Source: an uncultured Aquimarina sp. | GTDB lineage: Bacteria; Bacteroidota; Bacteroidia; Flavobacteriales; Flavobacteriaceae | Direction of reading: 5' to 3' | Assembly (NCBI GenBank): GCA_947496705.1 | Contig: CANMDW010000003.1 | Span: 153,622 to 217,621, forward strand | DNA: 64,000 nt | Part shown: piece by piece, positions 43,493 to 54,125 of the stretch | Layout: each line of letters begins with the position of its first letter | Position numbering within the stretch: position 1 is the stretch's first letter | Translations under genes and position numbers: made by a program | The notes under the pieces: model-generated | Databases searched by the model: none | What the model was told of the DNA's origin: nothing | The model's input: only the letters and a program-made list of their open reading frames with translations

Positions 43493-45877
43493 ATGCGAAA
43501 GTTTCCCTCATTACTTACGTTTCTTATCATTATTGCCTCTTTAGTATACACATTTTATAGCAGTAAATCACAACGAATTACAGATCTGGAGACACCAAAA
43601 CAAGAGTTTTCTACGCTTCGCGCTTTGGAACATATAAAAAACATCGCCAAAGAATGTCATTACCTCGGCAGTTCGGCTCACGAAGACACCAAAGCATACA
43701 TCCTGAATGAATTGAAAAAATTAGGATTACAGCCCGAAATACAGGAAGGGATCTCGGTTTCTGATGGTGGAGACATAAGCAAACCTCAAAATATACTTGC
43801 CAAGATCAAAGGTAGCGGTGGCGGAAAATCCCTGGTACTCATGTCTCATTATGATAGTGATCCACATTCTTCTTACGGTGCCAGCGATGCAGGGAGCGGT
43901 GTCGCCACCATTTTGGAAGGGATCAGAGCATACCTGGCGACCAATAAAATTCCCAAAAACGATATTATCATTTGCATTACCGATGGAGAAGAACTGGGAT
44001 TAAATGGTGCTGATCTTTTTGTGAAAAAACATCCCTGGGCCAAAAATGTGGGGCTCGTTCTTAATTTTGAAGCTCGCGGAAGTGGTGGCAATTCTTATAT
44101 GCTTATAGAGACCAATGGCAAGAACGGAAAAATGATCGATGAATTTTCTAAGGCCGGTGTACCATATCCCGTTACCAATTCTCTGGCCTATAGCATTTAT
44201 AAAATGTTACCCAATGATACAGATCTTACGGTTTTAAGAGAGCAAGGGGATATCGAAGGGTTTAATTTTGCCTTTATCGATGACCATTTTGATTATCATA
44301 CTGCCAATGATACCTGGCAAAACCTTGATTTGAACACATTGCAACATCAGGGAAGCTATCTCATGCCGCTACTCTCCTACTTTTCTGAGGTAGACATCAG
44401 CAATCTGAAATCTGACCGTGATTACCTGTATTTCAACACTCCTGTTTTTAATCTGATCAAGTACCCTTTTAGTTGGATATTTACACTATTGATTATTGCT
44501 ATCATCTTGTTTATAGGATTAATTGTTTTGGGGAAATTTGCTTACCGTATCGATTTTAAGGAAATTTTTAAAGGCTTTGGTGTGTTTCTTCTGGCATTGA
44601 ACGCAGCTGGGTTTCTAACCTTTGGTTTATGGGAATTATGTAAGCTGATCTATCCCCAGTACAGAGAAATTCAGCACGGATTTACTTATAACGGATACCT
44701 CTATATTACTGCTTTTGTTTTATTGTCGGTAGCTATTTGTTTTAAAATATATGCGCGGTTTGGGAAAAGTGACCATTTGCCCAGTTTTCTAATAGCTCCG
44801 CTGTTTCTATGGTTGGTTATTTGTACCATGGCGGCCGTATACCTTAAAGGCGCCAGTTATTTTATCATCGTGGTTTTCTTTGGATTGATCTCTTTATTTG
44901 TACTGATACGGCAAAAAAAACCTAACCCATTTTTAATGGTGGTGTTAGCCCTGCCCGCTATTTTTATGCTAGCTCCTTTTATTGCTACTTTTCCCGTGGC
45001 TTTGGGGCTAAAGATCGTTTTTGTTTCTGCAATTTTATCGGTACTGTTATTTGGATTATTACTTCCCGTATTTGGATTTTATAAAAGAAAACACCTGGTT
45101 GGTAATATCGCAATCGTATTGACCCTGGTTTTTCTGATTTCGGCACATATTAAATCTGATTTTACCGAAGACCGGCAAAAACCCAATAGCCTGGTCTATA
45201 TCCTGGATGCCGATCAAAACAAGGCAGTTTGGGCAACCTACGATAAGCTATTGGATTCCTGGACCCAAAACTATATCAACACAAAAGAGAATATCGCCGA
45301 GACCTATAATGCCAATGCGTTACAAAGTAAGTACAGAAAATCGTTTGCCTATGCCAACCAGGCACCTCTTAAGAACATACATCAACCAAAATTAGAGATC
45401 AGTAAAGACACTATTATCGAAAATCTGAGACATATGGACCTATGTATTACCCCTCAGCGAGATATCCATAGAATTGATCTGTATACCGAAACCTTATTTA
45501 ATTTTGATGCGCTAAAAGTTAATGGGGAGGCTGCACTGGATTTTGAGTATGACGATGGCAAAACATACAATGCCTTTACCAAAAGATGGAGCCAAAACCT
45601 GCTTACCTATTACGCGAATAAAAATGAACCTTTAGAACTTAAAATGCAGTTTCATAAAGACTCGTTGCCAAAATTTGTACTCTATGAATCTTCGTATGAT
45701 TTGCTTAAAAACGAACATTTCTCTATTCCTTCACGTGAGAAAAATATGATGCCCAAACCTTTTGTAGTAAATGATGCTGTAGTGATCAAAAAAAGCTTTG
45801 CTTTAGAAGCATATCAGGAAAAAAGGGAAGATACAATAAGCCCCCCGGATGAAGAATCTATTGGAACACAAAAATAA
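43493..45877 (+). CDS. Membrane-bound M28 metallopeptidase
   Basis: A 794-residue peptidase. An N-terminal anchor precedes the M28 zinc aminopeptidase domain: LMSHYDSDPHSSYGASDAGS (His/Asp ligands), ITDGEELGLNGADLF (Glu pair) and FIDDHFDYHTANDT (His). From residue ~320 come eight or nine transmembrane helices and a soluble C-terminal domain. This resembles the Fxna/ER-metallopeptidase layout. The ATG at 43493 begins the anchor; the upstream 30 residues are rejected. It stops exactly where the next gene starts. Confidence 0.9.
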   Translation: MRKFPSLLTFLIIIASLVYTFYSSKSQRITDLETPKQEFSTLRALEHIKNIAKECHYLGSSAHEDTKAYILNELKKLGLQPEIQEGISVSDGGDISKPQNILAKIKGSGGGKSLVLMSHYDSDPHSSYGASDAGSGVATILEGIRAYLATNKIPKNDIIICITDGEELGLNGADLFVKKHPWAKNVGLVLNFEARGSGGNSYMLIETNGKNGKMIDEFSKAGVPYPVTNSLAYSIYKMLPNDTDLTVLREQGDIEGFNFAFIDDHFDYHTANDTWQNLDLNTLQHQGSYLMPLLSYFSEVDISNLKSDRDYLYFNTPVFNLIKYPFSWIFTLLIIAIILFIGLIVLGKFAYRIDFKEIFKGFGVFLLALNAAGFLTFGLWELCKLIYPQYREIQHGFTYNGYLYITAFVLLSVAICFKIYARFGKSDHLPSFLIAPLFLWLVICTMAAVYLKGASYFIIVVFFGLISLFVLIRQKKPNPFLMVVLALPAIFMLAPFIATFPVALGLKIVFVSAILSVLLFGLLLPVFGFYKRKHLVGNIAIVLTLVFLISAHIKSDFTEDRQKPNSLVYILDADQNKAVWATYDKLLDSWTQNYINTKENIAETYNANALQSKYRKSFAYANQAPLKNIHQPKLEISKDTIIENLRHMDLCITPQRDIHRIDLYTETLFNFDALKVNGEAALDFEYDDGKTYNAFTKRWSQNLLTYYANKNEPLELKMQFHKDSLPKFVLYESSYDLLKNEHFSIPSREKNMMPKPFVVNDAVVIKKSFALEAYQEKREDTISPPDEESIGTQK

Positions 45878-46696
45878 ATGAATAAACAAATTAGCATTCT
45901 AGGCACAGGATGGCTGGGATTACCTTTGTCGAAAGCGCTAAGGGCGGAAGGCAATATCGTAAAAGGCTCTACAACTTCTGAGACTAAATTAGCCAACCTA
46001 AAGCACGAAGGTATTGAGCCGTACCAAATATCACTTCAGGAAACGGGACCAGAAGGAGCTATCATTTCTTTTCTGGAAGGAAGTGAAACCCTTATTATCA
46101 ATATCCCACCGGGGTTACGCCGAAATCCTGAGGTTAATTTTGTCGCCAAAATCCAACATCTTATTCCGTATATTGAAAAATCAGGGGTCAAAAATGTGCT
46201 TTTTGTGAGTTCTACGTCTGTTTTTGCAGATATAGAAGGGTTTCCGTTGATTTCTGAAGAAACCATGCCTAATGCATCCTCAAATGCCGGAAAACAGCTA
46301 ATCGAAGCCGAGAAGCTACTACAAAAGAGTAAAAAGTTTACAACTACCGTGCTCCGTTTTGCAGGCTTGTTTGGTCCGAACAGACATCCGGCCCGTATGC
46401 TATCTCGAAGAACGAATATCAAAAACCCGAAGGCACCAGTAAATTTAATTCATCTAGACGATTGCATCGGTATCATCAAAAAAGTTATTGAAACCAAAAG
46501 TTGGAATCAGGTATTTAATGCATCCTATCCCGATCATCCTGAAAAAGCTGAATTTTATTCTAAAATTTGCAAACAAATGGGGTTAACCAAACCCGATTAT
46601 GATTTTGAGACACCTTCTAAGGGGAAGGTTATTGATTCGATTAAGGTGAATAACATTTTAGAATATACTTTTAAAATAGATTTGCGTTTATTCTGA
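45878..46696 (+). CDS. NAD(P)-binding epimerase/SDR-like protein
   Basis: A 272-residue Rossmann protein (ISILGTGWLGLPLSKAL at the N-terminus), with LIINIPPGLRRNPEVNFVAK, VLFVSSTSVFADIEG and VLRFAGLFGPNRHPARM, matching YeeZ-like NAD-dependent epimerase/dehydratase family proteins. The Tyr-x3-Lys of classical SDRs is not evident. The substrate is unknown. The start codon directly follows the M28 stop. Confidence 0.85.
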   Translation: MNKQISILGTGWLGLPLSKALRAEGNIVKGSTTSETKLANLKHEGIEPYQISLQETGPEGAIISFLEGSETLIINIPPGLRRNPEVNFVAKIQHLIPYIEKSGVKNVLFVSSTSVFADIEGFPLISEETMPNASSNAGKQLIEAEKLLQKSKKFTTTVLRFAGLFGPNRHPARMLSRRTNIKNPKAPVNLIHLDDCIGIIKKVIETKSWNQVFNASYPDHPEKAEFYSKICKQMGLTKPDYDFETPSKGKVIDSIKVNNILEYTFKIDLRLF

Positions 46697-46700
46697 AGGA

Positions 46701-46740
46701 ATTTTACGGCATATGTTGTGAAACATATACCGTAAAATTT
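46701..46740. terminator. Long bidirectional terminator hairpin
   Basis: ATTTTACGG-c-ATATGTT pairs with AACATAT-a-CCGTAAAAT around GTGA: a 17-bp stem with one mismatch. It lies between convergent genes ending at 46696 and 46759. Confidence 0.85.
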
Positions 46741-46758
46741 TAAATCTTTTTATCGAAA

Positions 46759-48951
46759 CTACTTCTCTAAAGTATACTTTGGATGACCAACTTGCCAAAA
46801 AGCAAAAGAATAAACATTTGCTAATTGCTCAAATTTTTTAGACTTTGTATCATTAATACCATGACCAGATTCATAATCTACATGAAAAATGATTGGTTTT
46901 TCAGAACCATTTAATGCCTGTAATTTTGCAGCAAATTTACCGGGTTGCCATGCAATCACACGAGGATCATTCATACCCGTAGTGATTAAAGTTGCCGGGT
47001 ATTTTGCACCTTTTACTATATGTAAATAAGAATCCATTTCAATCAATGCTTTACATTCTGTAGCATCTGTACTTATTCCAAATTCCTTTGTGTTATTAGG
47101 CCCGTTAGGAGCCACCTCACTTCTTAAGGGGTTCATCCTTCCTACTTCTGGAATTGCAACAGCAAAAAGGTCTGGTCTTTCTGTCATTGCTCTCCCAATC
47201 AATATTCCTCCGGCACTTCCACCATGAATTACGGTTTTATCTTTTGATGTATATCCTTTTTCTATCATATATTCTGTACAAGAAATAAGATCTTTCCAGG
47301 TATTAGGCTTTGTTGTTTTTTTACCAGCCTGATACCACTTATCACCTTTTTCACCACCTCCTCTAACGTGGGCTATACAAAAAATCCCTCCTTCTTCAAC
47401 CCAAATAAGTCGTGATGTAGAAAAAAAAGGACGGTATGATATGCCATAAGAGCCATATCCTAATAATAATGTTGGGTTTTTACCATTTAGTTCGATATCC
47501 TTTTTGTGAATAATCGACAATGGAATTTCTTCGCCATCATGACCAGGCACTAAGACTTCTTTAACAACAAAATCTTTAAATTCTGGATAATCGGCTTCTG
47601 GGGTAAGATTCTCCTTTTTGAACTCTTTTTTATTAAAGTCATATTTATAACGAATAAAATCATTTTTCCAACCCATAGAAGAAACCCATATATCAGGAAA
47701 ATCAGCCCCTTTAAAGTCTACATTTACTCTACCTGAAGCTCCTGGTAAGGAAATCTCAGTTTCTTTACTTTTATTTTTATGATATAGTTTTCCTTCTACT
47801 CCATTCTTAATCGTTGTGTAGTACATCCCATCTGAAGTAAACCCAAAAGTTCTTAAAACTTCATCTCTCTTTTCTTCTACCAATACTTCTGGATTAGCAA
47901 AATCCGCATTAACTATTGAAGTTTTTAATATTCGAAAGTTTGGTGCGTTTATAGCAGACATAAAAATAAAATCATCTCCTCTAAATGTTTCTCCAACTAT
48001 TTTATCTTCTTTTTTAAAAAGCGCTTTCCACTGAAGTTTTCCGTTTAACAAATCCTTCACTTCTGCATAATAACAATCAAAATAAGCTGTCGCTCCCTCT
48101 ATATAACCAAACAAATATTTGTCATTTTTAGATTGAATAGAAGTGATAGGAAAATCTTGTGGGGACAATCCTAATTCTGGCTGTGTTTCCCTACTGAGTA
48201 ATACATTTAATGTTTTTGGATCATCACCTATCTTATAAAGAACAGATTTCATATCCTTCAAAAACAGATCTGAAGTATGATCAATTTCGGGGTAATGCAA
48301 ATACATAAAACTGCTATTATCGGGAAGCCAGCTCACTCCTCCTCCATCAGAAGGCCAGCAATGATCTATGATTTCAGAAAGTGGTTGTCTGGTTTTCATA
48401 TCAATAATAATCATTTCAGAAATTTCGGCTCCACTATGCGTCATAGCTACCGCCAAATATGATCCATCCCAACTAGGTTTGATATAATTGATCACATAAG
48501 TGTTTCCAGATTCAGGTTTAAAACTTTTAGGATCATATAACAACTCATCTTCACTATCAAAGTTTTTACGATAAAACAAACGGGATACATCTTCATGTGC
48601 CTCTTGCTTTAAAAAGAAATATTCATCTTTTTCGGTGATATTAATATTGGTTACCTTAAACGATTTTCTCTGATCATACTTCATCATTTTTTCGATAAGT
48701 TCGGATCTTCCCGATATGTTTTCCAAAATATTATTGGCAAACTTTCCTTCTGCTTTGAACCATTTAAGTACTAATGAATCATTCAGGTTCTCAAGGTTTC
48801 TATAATCGTCTTGAATTGTTATGCCAAAATATGTATCTGATATAGGTTCAGAAGGAGCTTCGGGATAATGATAAGCCCGTTTATTCTCTTCTGCATTTTG
48901 TTTACAACTTATTAAGAAAATTGCAGTAAGAGCTAATAGAATATTTTTCAT
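46759..48951 (-). CDS. Prolyl oligopeptidase (S9A) lipoprotein
   Basis: A 730-residue S9 peptidase that cleaves short peptides after proline. A lipobox-type signal (LLALTAIFLISCKQN) implies membrane anchoring. The beta-propeller fills residues 60-440. The catalytic triad is Ser in VIHGGSAGGILIGRAM, Asp in GMNDPRVIAWQ and His in DYESGHGIND. Full-length with all motifs. It is convergent with the epimerase gene. Confidence 0.93.
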   Translation of the reverse strand: MKNILLALTAIFLISCKQNAEENKRAYHYPEAPSEPISDTYFGITIQDDYRNLENLNDSLVLKWFKAEGKFANNILENISGRSELIEKMMKYDQRKSFKVTNINITEKDEYFFLKQEAHEDVSRLFYRKNFDSEDELLYDPKSFKPESGNTYVINYIKPSWDGSYLAVAMTHSGAEISEMIIIDMKTRQPLSEIIDHCWPSDGGGVSWLPDNSSFMYLHYPEIDHTSDLFLKDMKSVLYKIGDDPKTLNVLLSRETQPELGLSPQDFPITSIQSKNDKYLFGYIEGATAYFDCYYAEVKDLLNGKLQWKALFKKEDKIVGETFRGDDFIFMSAINAPNFRILKTSIVNADFANPEVLVEEKRDEVLRTFGFTSDGMYYTTIKNGVEGKLYHKNKSKETEISLPGASGRVNVDFKGADFPDIWVSSMGWKNDFIRYKYDFNKKEFKKENLTPEADYPEFKDFVVKEVLVPGHDGEEIPLSIIHKKDIELNGKNPTLLLGYGSYGISYRPFFSTSRLIWVEEGGIFCIAHVRGGGEKGDKWYQAGKKTTKPNTWKDLISCTEYMIEKGYTSKDKTVIHGGSAGGILIGRAMTERPDLFAVAIPEVGRMNPLRSEVAPNGPNNTKEFGISTDATECKALIEMDSYLHIVKGAKYPATLITTGMNDPRVIAWQPGKFAAKLQALNGSEKPIIFHVDYESGHGINDTKSKKFEQLANVYSFAFWQVGHPKYTLEK

Positions 48952-49040
48952 TTGTTTGATTTGTTGAATGCTAAATTAATTATATAAAAGTATAACACTT
49001 CTCAGTAATTAATGTAAGCATTGATGAAAATGATACTACA

Positions 49041-49075
49041 AAAAAACCAAACCCATATATTGGGTTTGGTTTTTT
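49041..49075 (-). terminator. Terminator of sdhCAB
   Basis: AAAAAACCAAACCCA and TGGGTTTGGTTTTTT form a perfect 15-bp stem with a 5-base loop. It lies 28 bases past the sdhB stop on the minus strand. Confidence 0.85.
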
Positions 49076-49102
49076 GTATAAATTAAGCACTAAGAAATCT
49101 AC

Positions 49103-49849
49103 TTACCCCTTCAAACTTGCTTTTAAATACTCACGATTCATACGTGCAATATTTTCAAGAGAAATTCCTTTTGGGCATTCAATCTCACAGGCACCGGTAT
49201 TGGTACAGTTACCAAACCCTTCCTCATCCATTTGTTTTACCATAGCCAACACACGATCGGCGGCTTCTACCTGTCCTTGTGGTAATAAGGCATACTGCGA
49301 AACCTTGGCTGAAGTAAATAACATGGCCGAAGCATTTTTACATGCAGCAACACAGGCACCACAACCGATACAGGTCGCTGCAGCAAAGGCATCATCTGCT
49401 TTTTCTTTTTCGATAGGGATCGCATTGGCATCTACTGTATTACCCGAGGTATTTACCGAAATATATCCTCCAGCCTGCTGAATTCTATCAAAAGCACTGC
49501 GATCAATCATCAAATCCTTAATAATCGGGAAAGCTTTTGCTCTAAACGGTTCAATAAAAATGGTATCCCCATCCTTGAACTTACGCATATGCAACTGGCA
49601 CGCTGTGATCAAACGATCTGGCCCATGAGGTTCTCCATTGATCTGTAACGAACAAACCCCGCAAATACCTTCTCTGCAATCATGATCAAATACTACAGGT
49701 TCTTCCCCTTTGTTAATAAGCTCTTCATTCAATACATCGAGCATTTCCAAAAAAGACATATCTCCTTCAATTCCTTTCATCTGGTAATCTACAAGTTCTC
49801 CTCTTGATTTGGCATCTTTCTGACGCCATATTTTTAGTGTTAACTTCAT
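49103..49849 (-). CDS. sdhB: Succinate dehydrogenase iron-sulfur subunit
   Basis: A 248-residue iron-sulfur subunit of complex II. The [2Fe-2S] site is in [15 protein letters not shown]. The [4Fe-4S] and [3Fe-4S] sites are in [13 protein letters not shown] and [15 protein letters not shown]. It carries electrons from SdhA to the membrane cytochrome. It is separated from sdhA by 64 bases containing a 20-bp stem-loop. Confidence 0.95.
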   Translation of the reverse strand: MKLTLKIWRQKDAKSRGELVDYQMKGIEGDMSFLEMLDVLNEELINKGEEPVVFDHDCREGICGVCSLQINGEPHGPDRLITACQLHMRKFKDGDTIFIEPFRAKAFPIIKDLMIDRSAFDRIQQAGGYISVNTSGNTVDANAIPIEKEKADDAFAAATCIGCGACVAACKNASAMLFTSAKVSQYALLPQGQVEAADRVLAMVKQMDEEGFGNCTNTGACEIECPKGISLENIARMNREYLKASLKG

Positions 49850-49865
49850 TTGTTTAGTTTTTTAG

Positions 49866-49912
49866 TGATAGTGGTTTAGTTTGTAGAATTTTTACAAACT
49901 AAACCACTATCA
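49866..49912 (-). promoter_or_regulatory. Intra-operon 20-bp stem-loop between sdhA and sdhB
   Basis: TGATAGTGGTTTAGTTTGTA (49866-49885) and its exact reverse complement (49893-49912) flank a 7-base loop. It begins right after the sdhA stop and ends 16 bases before sdhB. It may tune the sdhA:sdhB ratio or protect mRNA ends. Confidence 0.75.
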
Positions 49913-49913
49913 A

Positions 49914-51929
49914 CTACTTATAACTACGTGTTTTTAATTCAATATTTTCGAAGACCAGATCTTCTTTATGGAGTTTTGCTTCTTTAGGCACTCCTTTATA
50001 TTCCCAGGCGGCAACATATTTAAAGTTTTTATCATCGCGCAGCGCCTCCCCTTTTTGCTCACCAGACTGCTCTACAGATTCTTCTCTAAAATGACCCCCA
50101 CAAGATTCTTTACGATCCAATGCATCTTTAGCAAATAACTCTCCCAACTCTAAAAAATCGGCCACTCTACCGGCTTTTTCCAACTCAGGATTCATATTGT
50201 CTGCTGTTCCGGGAACTTTTACATTTTTCCAGAAATCTTCCCGCAAGGCAGTAATCTCATCGATAGCTTCTTTTAAATCTTTCTCATTGCGAGACATCCC
50301 GCATTTATTCCACATGATCTTACCCAATTTCTTATGGTAATAATCTACAGAATGCGCCCCTGAACCACTCATCAACTTCTGTATGCGGTCTTTTACATGT
50401 TGCTCGGCCTCATCAAACTCTGGTGTATCTGTCGGGATTTTTCCGGTAAGGATATCGTGAGACAAATAGTCTCCTATGGTATACGGCAAAACAAAATACC
50501 CATCGGCCAGACCTTGCATTAGTGCAGAAGCTCCAAGTCTGTTGGCGCCGTGATCAGAAAAATTAGCTTCTCCGGCTGCATAACATCCCGGAATGGTAGT
50601 TTGCAAATTATAATCTACCCAAAGACCACCCATTGCATAATGCACGGCGGGGTAGATCATCATCGGAGTTTTATACGGATTCTCATCCACAATCTTTTCA
50701 TACATCTGGAAGAGGTTTCCGTATTTGGCCTCAACAACTTCCTCTCCTAATTTGGTAATCTCTTCTTTAGTTGGATTGTGAATTCCCGAAGTATGTGCTT
50801 TTTCGGCTCCGTAACGTTGGATTGCAGCGGCAAAGTCAAGATACACTGCTTCTCCGGTTTTATTTACTCCAAAACCGGCATCGCAACGCTCTTTGGCGGC
50901 TCTCGAAGCTACATCGCGTGGTACCAGGTTTCCAAAAGCCGGATAGCGACGTTCCAGATAATAATCTCTTTCTTCTTCAGATAATTGGGTAGGCTTCAAT
51001 GTGCCGGCACGTATGGCTTCGGCATCTTCTATTCTCTTCGGCACCCAGATGCGGCCGTCGTTACGCAACGACTCAGACATCAACGTTAATTTCGACTGAT
51101 GATCTCCTGAAACCGGAATACAGGTTGGATGAATCTGTGTATAACAAGGATTAGCAAAGAAAGCACCTCTTCTGTGTGCTTTCCAGGTAGCGGTTACATT
51201 ACTTCCCATCGCATAGGTACTTAGGTAAAACAAATTACCATATCCACCAGATGCTAACACTACTGCATGAGCAGAATGACGTTCAATCTCACCGGTAACC
51301 AAATCTCTGGCGATAATACCTCTTGCTTTACCATCTATTTTTACGATATCCAGCATCTCGTGACGGGTGTAGGATTTAATTTTCCCTCTGTTAATCTGGC
51401 GATTCATCGCAGAATATGCACCAAGTAATAACTGTTGTCCTGTTTGTCCTTTGGCATAAAAAGTACGGGATACCAATACGCCTCCAAAAGAACGATTATC
51501 CAGCAATCCACCATATTCCCGAGCAAAAGGAACTCCTTGTGCTACACATTGATCTATAATATTGGTAGAAACCTCTGCTAATCGGTGCACATTACCCTCT
51601 CTGGATCGATAGTCTCCTCCTTTTACCGTATCATAAAAAAGACGGTATACAGAATCCCCATCTCCCTGATAGTTTTTTGCTGCATTGATTCCTCCCTGCG
51701 CCGCAATCGAGTGTGCACGGCGAGGAGAATCCTGGTAACAGAATGTTTTTACATTATATCCCAATTCTGCCAGGGTTGCGGCTGCACTTCCTCCGGCCAG
51801 TCCTGTACCAACAACAATGATATCGATATTTCGCTTGTTGGCCGGATTCACCAGGTTGATCGTATTTTTATGTTTTGTCCACTTATCTGCCAGTGGACCT
51901 TCAGGTATTTTAGAATCTAAAATTGACAT
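49914..51929 (-). CDS. sdhA: Succinate dehydrogenase flavoprotein subunit
   Basis: A 671-residue flavoprotein that oxidises succinate to fumarate. The FAD Rossmann motif is [20 protein letters not shown], the covalent FAD histidine is in [20 protein letters not shown], and the active-site and capping residues are near [22 protein letters not shown] segments and GGLWVDY. Length and domain order match the Bacteroidota/B-type enzyme. It is the second gene of sdhCAB. Confidence 0.95.
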   Translation of the reverse strand: MSILDSKIPEGPLADKWTKHKNTINLVNPANKRNIDIIVVGTGLAGGSAAATLAELGYNVKTFCYQDSPRRAHSIAAQGGINAAKNYQGDGDSVYRLFYDTVKGGDYRSREGNVHRLAEVSTNIIDQCVAQGVPFAREYGGLLDNRSFGGVLVSRTFYAKGQTGQQLLLGAYSAMNRQINRGKIKSYTRHEMLDIVKIDGKARGIIARDLVTGEIERHSAHAVVLASGGYGNLFYLSTYAMGSNVTATWKAHRRGAFFANPCYTQIHPTCIPVSGDHQSKLTLMSESLRNDGRIWVPKRIEDAEAIRAGTLKPTQLSEEERDYYLERRYPAFGNLVPRDVASRAAKERCDAGFGVNKTGEAVYLDFAAAIQRYGAEKAHTSGIHNPTKEEITKLGEEVVEAKYGNLFQMYEKIVDENPYKTPMMIYPAVHYAMGGLWVDYNLQTTIPGCYAAGEANFSDHGANRLGASALMQGLADGYFVLPYTIGDYLSHDILTGKIPTDTPEFDEAEQHVKDRIQKLMSGSGAHSVDYYHKKLGKIMWNKCGMSRNEKDLKEAIDEITALREDFWKNVKVPGTADNMNPELEKAGRVADFLELGELFAKDALDRKESCGGHFREESVEQSGEQKGEALRDDKNFKYVAAWEYKGVPKEAKLHKEDLVFENIELKTRSYK

Positions 51930-51942
51930 ACTAGTGGTGTTT

Positions 51943-52602
51943 TTAATGAGTAAGATGAAGTACTATAGCAACTACTATAAAGCCTAAAGGAATCACTATG
52001 GCAAAAGCCTTGGCAAACTTGGTAGCAGCCACAGAATATTTATTATTAAATCCCACAGACTGAAATGACGATGCAAATCCGTGCCATAAGTGTAATGCTA
52101 AAAATACAAACGATAATGCATACAAACCAGTACGAATAGGGCTCTCAAATCTATGTAATAACTCTGTATAATAACGAGTAGGATCTTCAGGTGCAAACTC
52201 TATATATTTGTGTACCATTTCGGGAACCCAGAAATCATAAAAATGCAATCCCAGAAACGCTAACACTACTACTCCCGACCAAATCATATTTCTGGACACC
52301 CATGAAGAATTAGCCCCTCCTTTAAACCTGGCATACTTCACTGCTCTGGCCTTATTATTTTTGATTTCTAAAATAAACCCCATAACGAAGTGAAAAACCA
52401 CACCAAAAATTAATATAGGCTGCAATAGAAACTGAACGAATGGATTGGTACCCATAAAATGTGACAGCTCGTTAAAGACATCTGCGCTAAAAATTGAAGT
52501 AAAATTGATGGTAAAGTGCTGTAATAAGAAGAAAACTAAAAAAAGTCCCGAAAGTGCCATGGCAACTTTTCTAGCTATTGAAGATTTTATCAATCCACCC
52601 AT
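51943..52602 (-). CDS. sdhC: Succinate dehydrogenase cytochrome b subunit (single-chain)
   Basis: A 219-residue membrane protein with five transmembrane helices, the single-polypeptide di-haem cytochrome b type seen in B-type SDH/FRD. Histidines in [29 protein letters not shown] and LALHLWHGF are haem-ligand candidates. It is the first gene of sdhCAB, 13 bases before sdhA, with a consensus promoter upstream. Confidence 0.92.
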   Translation of the reverse strand: MGGLIKSSIARKVAMALSGLFLVFFLLQHFTINFTSIFSADVFNELSHFMGTNPFVQFLLQPILIFGVVFHFVMGFILEIKNNKARAVKYARFKGGANSSWVSRNMIWSGVVVLAFLGLHFYDFWVPEMVHKYIEFAPEDPTRYYTELLHRFESPIRTGLYALSFVFLALHLWHGFASSFQSVGFNNKYSVAATKFAKAFAIVIPLGFIVVAIVLHLTH

Positions 52603-52631
52603 TATCTAAAATGTTTACAATTATTGAAAAA

Positions 52632-52662
52632 CAAAAGTAAGGTTCGTGCATCTTTTTAACAA
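52632..52662 (-). promoter_or_regulatory. Promoter of sdhCAB
   Basis: On the minus strand, TTG at 52662-52660, a 20-base spacer and TACTTTTG (52639-52632) fit the Bacteroidota promoter. The -7 box lies 30 bases before the sdhC ATG. Confidence 0.65.
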
Positions 52663-52750
52663 CATTTTCATTCGTTTATGTTGTATTTATAATGAATTTA
52701 AAATACCCCTTACATTTTGTTTGCTATTATTTATTAAATCGATTGAAATA

Positions 52751-52919
52751 TAGTGAAGTGGTTTAAACTTTTTTCTGTTAGCGAAAATTTAGGGCTTTTA
52801 ATCGGTGATAATGTGTTTTTTGAATAGCATAGCCTTAGTTACGGTATGAAAAAAACACGAAATCAGCGGTTAAAATGGCAAATTCGTAGGTAAGAATAAA
52901 AGTTTAAACCACTTCAGTG
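52751..52919. mobile_element. MITE-like foldback element
   Basis: GAAGTGGTTTAAACTTTT (52755-52772) and its exact reverse complement (52898-52915) bound a 161-bp segment. The two halves also match imperfectly throughout: TTTTAATCGGTGATAATGTG on the left and TTTTAACCGCTGATTTCGTG in the reverse complement of the right. It carries no gene, so it is a non-autonomous foldback/MITE candidate, upstream of both sdhCAB and the aminotransferase gene. Confidence 0.75.
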
Positions 52920-52973
52920 TATACTTTAAACAAAAAGCAATTGATTTTTTTATAATTATGTTAATTTTACTTC

Positions 52974-54119
52974 ATGCGACACATACGATCCAAACTCCCT
53001 CAGATTGGTACTACCATATTCACTATAATGAGTACAATGGCAAACCAATATAATGCTATTAATCTCTCGCAAGGCTTCCCGGATTTTGAAGCCAATCCGC
53101 AACTTATTGCCCTGGTTACCAAAGCCATGCAAAAAGGATACAATCAATATGCCCCTATGCCCGGATTGTTATCATTAAGAGAAGTGATTGCCGAAAAAAA
53201 CAATACACTATACAAAAGTGATTATCATCCAGAAACTGAAGTCACTGTAACTTCTGGCGCTACACAGGCAATTTTTACGATTCTTGCAGCATTTATACAT
53301 CCGGGAGATGAAGTGATTGTTTTTAAACCAGCCTATGATTCGTATGAGCCATCCGTCAATTTATTTGGAGGAATGGTCGTTCCAATTCAACTGTCAGCAC
53401 CCAATTTTACAGTAGATTGGAGAGAAGTCGCTTCCAAAATTACTTCCAAAACCAAAATGGTGATCATCAATACACCGCATAATCCCAGCGGAAGCGTTTT
53501 GTCTAAAGAAGATATGCTTCAATTAGAAAAACTGCTCGGGCATACCGATATTATTGTATTGAGTGACGAAGTCTACGAACACATTATTTTTGACGGGCAG
53601 GAGCATCAAAGTGCTGCGAGATTTCCCCGGTTGGCCGAACGTACTTTTATCACCGCTTCCTTCGGAAAAACTTTTCATACCACCGGTTGGAAAATGGGAT
53701 ATTGTCTTGCTCCAAAAGATTTGATGGCCGAATTCAGGAAAGTACATCAATTTAATGTGTTTTGCGCCAACCACCCTATACAATATGCTTTGACTGAATA
53801 TCTAAAAATTCCTTCAACCTATTTGTCGTTACCTGATTTCTATCAGGAAAAACGCGATTTGTTCTTGTCTTTGATCAAAGATTCACGATTTACCTTCAAA
53901 CCAGCTTCGGGAACGTATTTTCAATTATTGGATTATTCGGTCATCACAGATGAGGGTGATGTGGCTTTCGCCGAAAGGCTAACCGCAGCACACAAAATTG
54001 CTTCGATCCCGGTTTCGGTATTTAATCAGGATCAACAAGATGATAAGGTATTGCGATTTTGCTTTGCAAAGACAGAAGAAACATTGAAACGTGCTGCAGA
54101 GATATTGTGTGGGATTTGA
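52974..54119 (+). CDS. Class I/II aminotransferase (methionine/kynurenine type)
   Basis: A 381-residue PLP aminotransferase resembling methionine (YbdL) and kynurenine aminotransferases. It shows INLSQGFPDFEANPQLIALV, VTVTSGATQAIFTILAAFIH, the Asn/Asp cofactor regions NTPHNPSG and LSDEVYEHI, and the PLP lysine in SFGKTFHTTGWKMGYCLAP. The final step of methionine salvage is a plausible role. It is convergent with dinB, 6 bases away. Confidence 0.9.
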   Translation: MRHIRSKLPQIGTTIFTIMSTMANQYNAINLSQGFPDFEANPQLIALVTKAMQKGYNQYAPMPGLLSLREVIAEKNNTLYKSDYHPETEVTVTSGATQAIFTILAAFIHPGDEVIVFKPAYDSYEPSVNLFGGMVVPIQLSAPNFTVDWREVASKITSKTKMVIINTPHNPSGSVLSKEDMLQLEKLLGHTDIIVLSDEVYEHIIFDGQEHQSAARFPRLAERTFITASFGKTFHTTGWKMGYCLAPKDLMAEFRKVHQFNVFCANHPIQYALTEYLKIPSTYLSLPDFYQEKRDLFLSLIKDSRFTFKPASGTYFQLLDYSVITDEGDVAFAERLTAAHKIASIPVSVFNQDQQDDKVLRFCFAKTEETLKRAAEILCGI

Positions 54120-54125
54120 GCCTCC

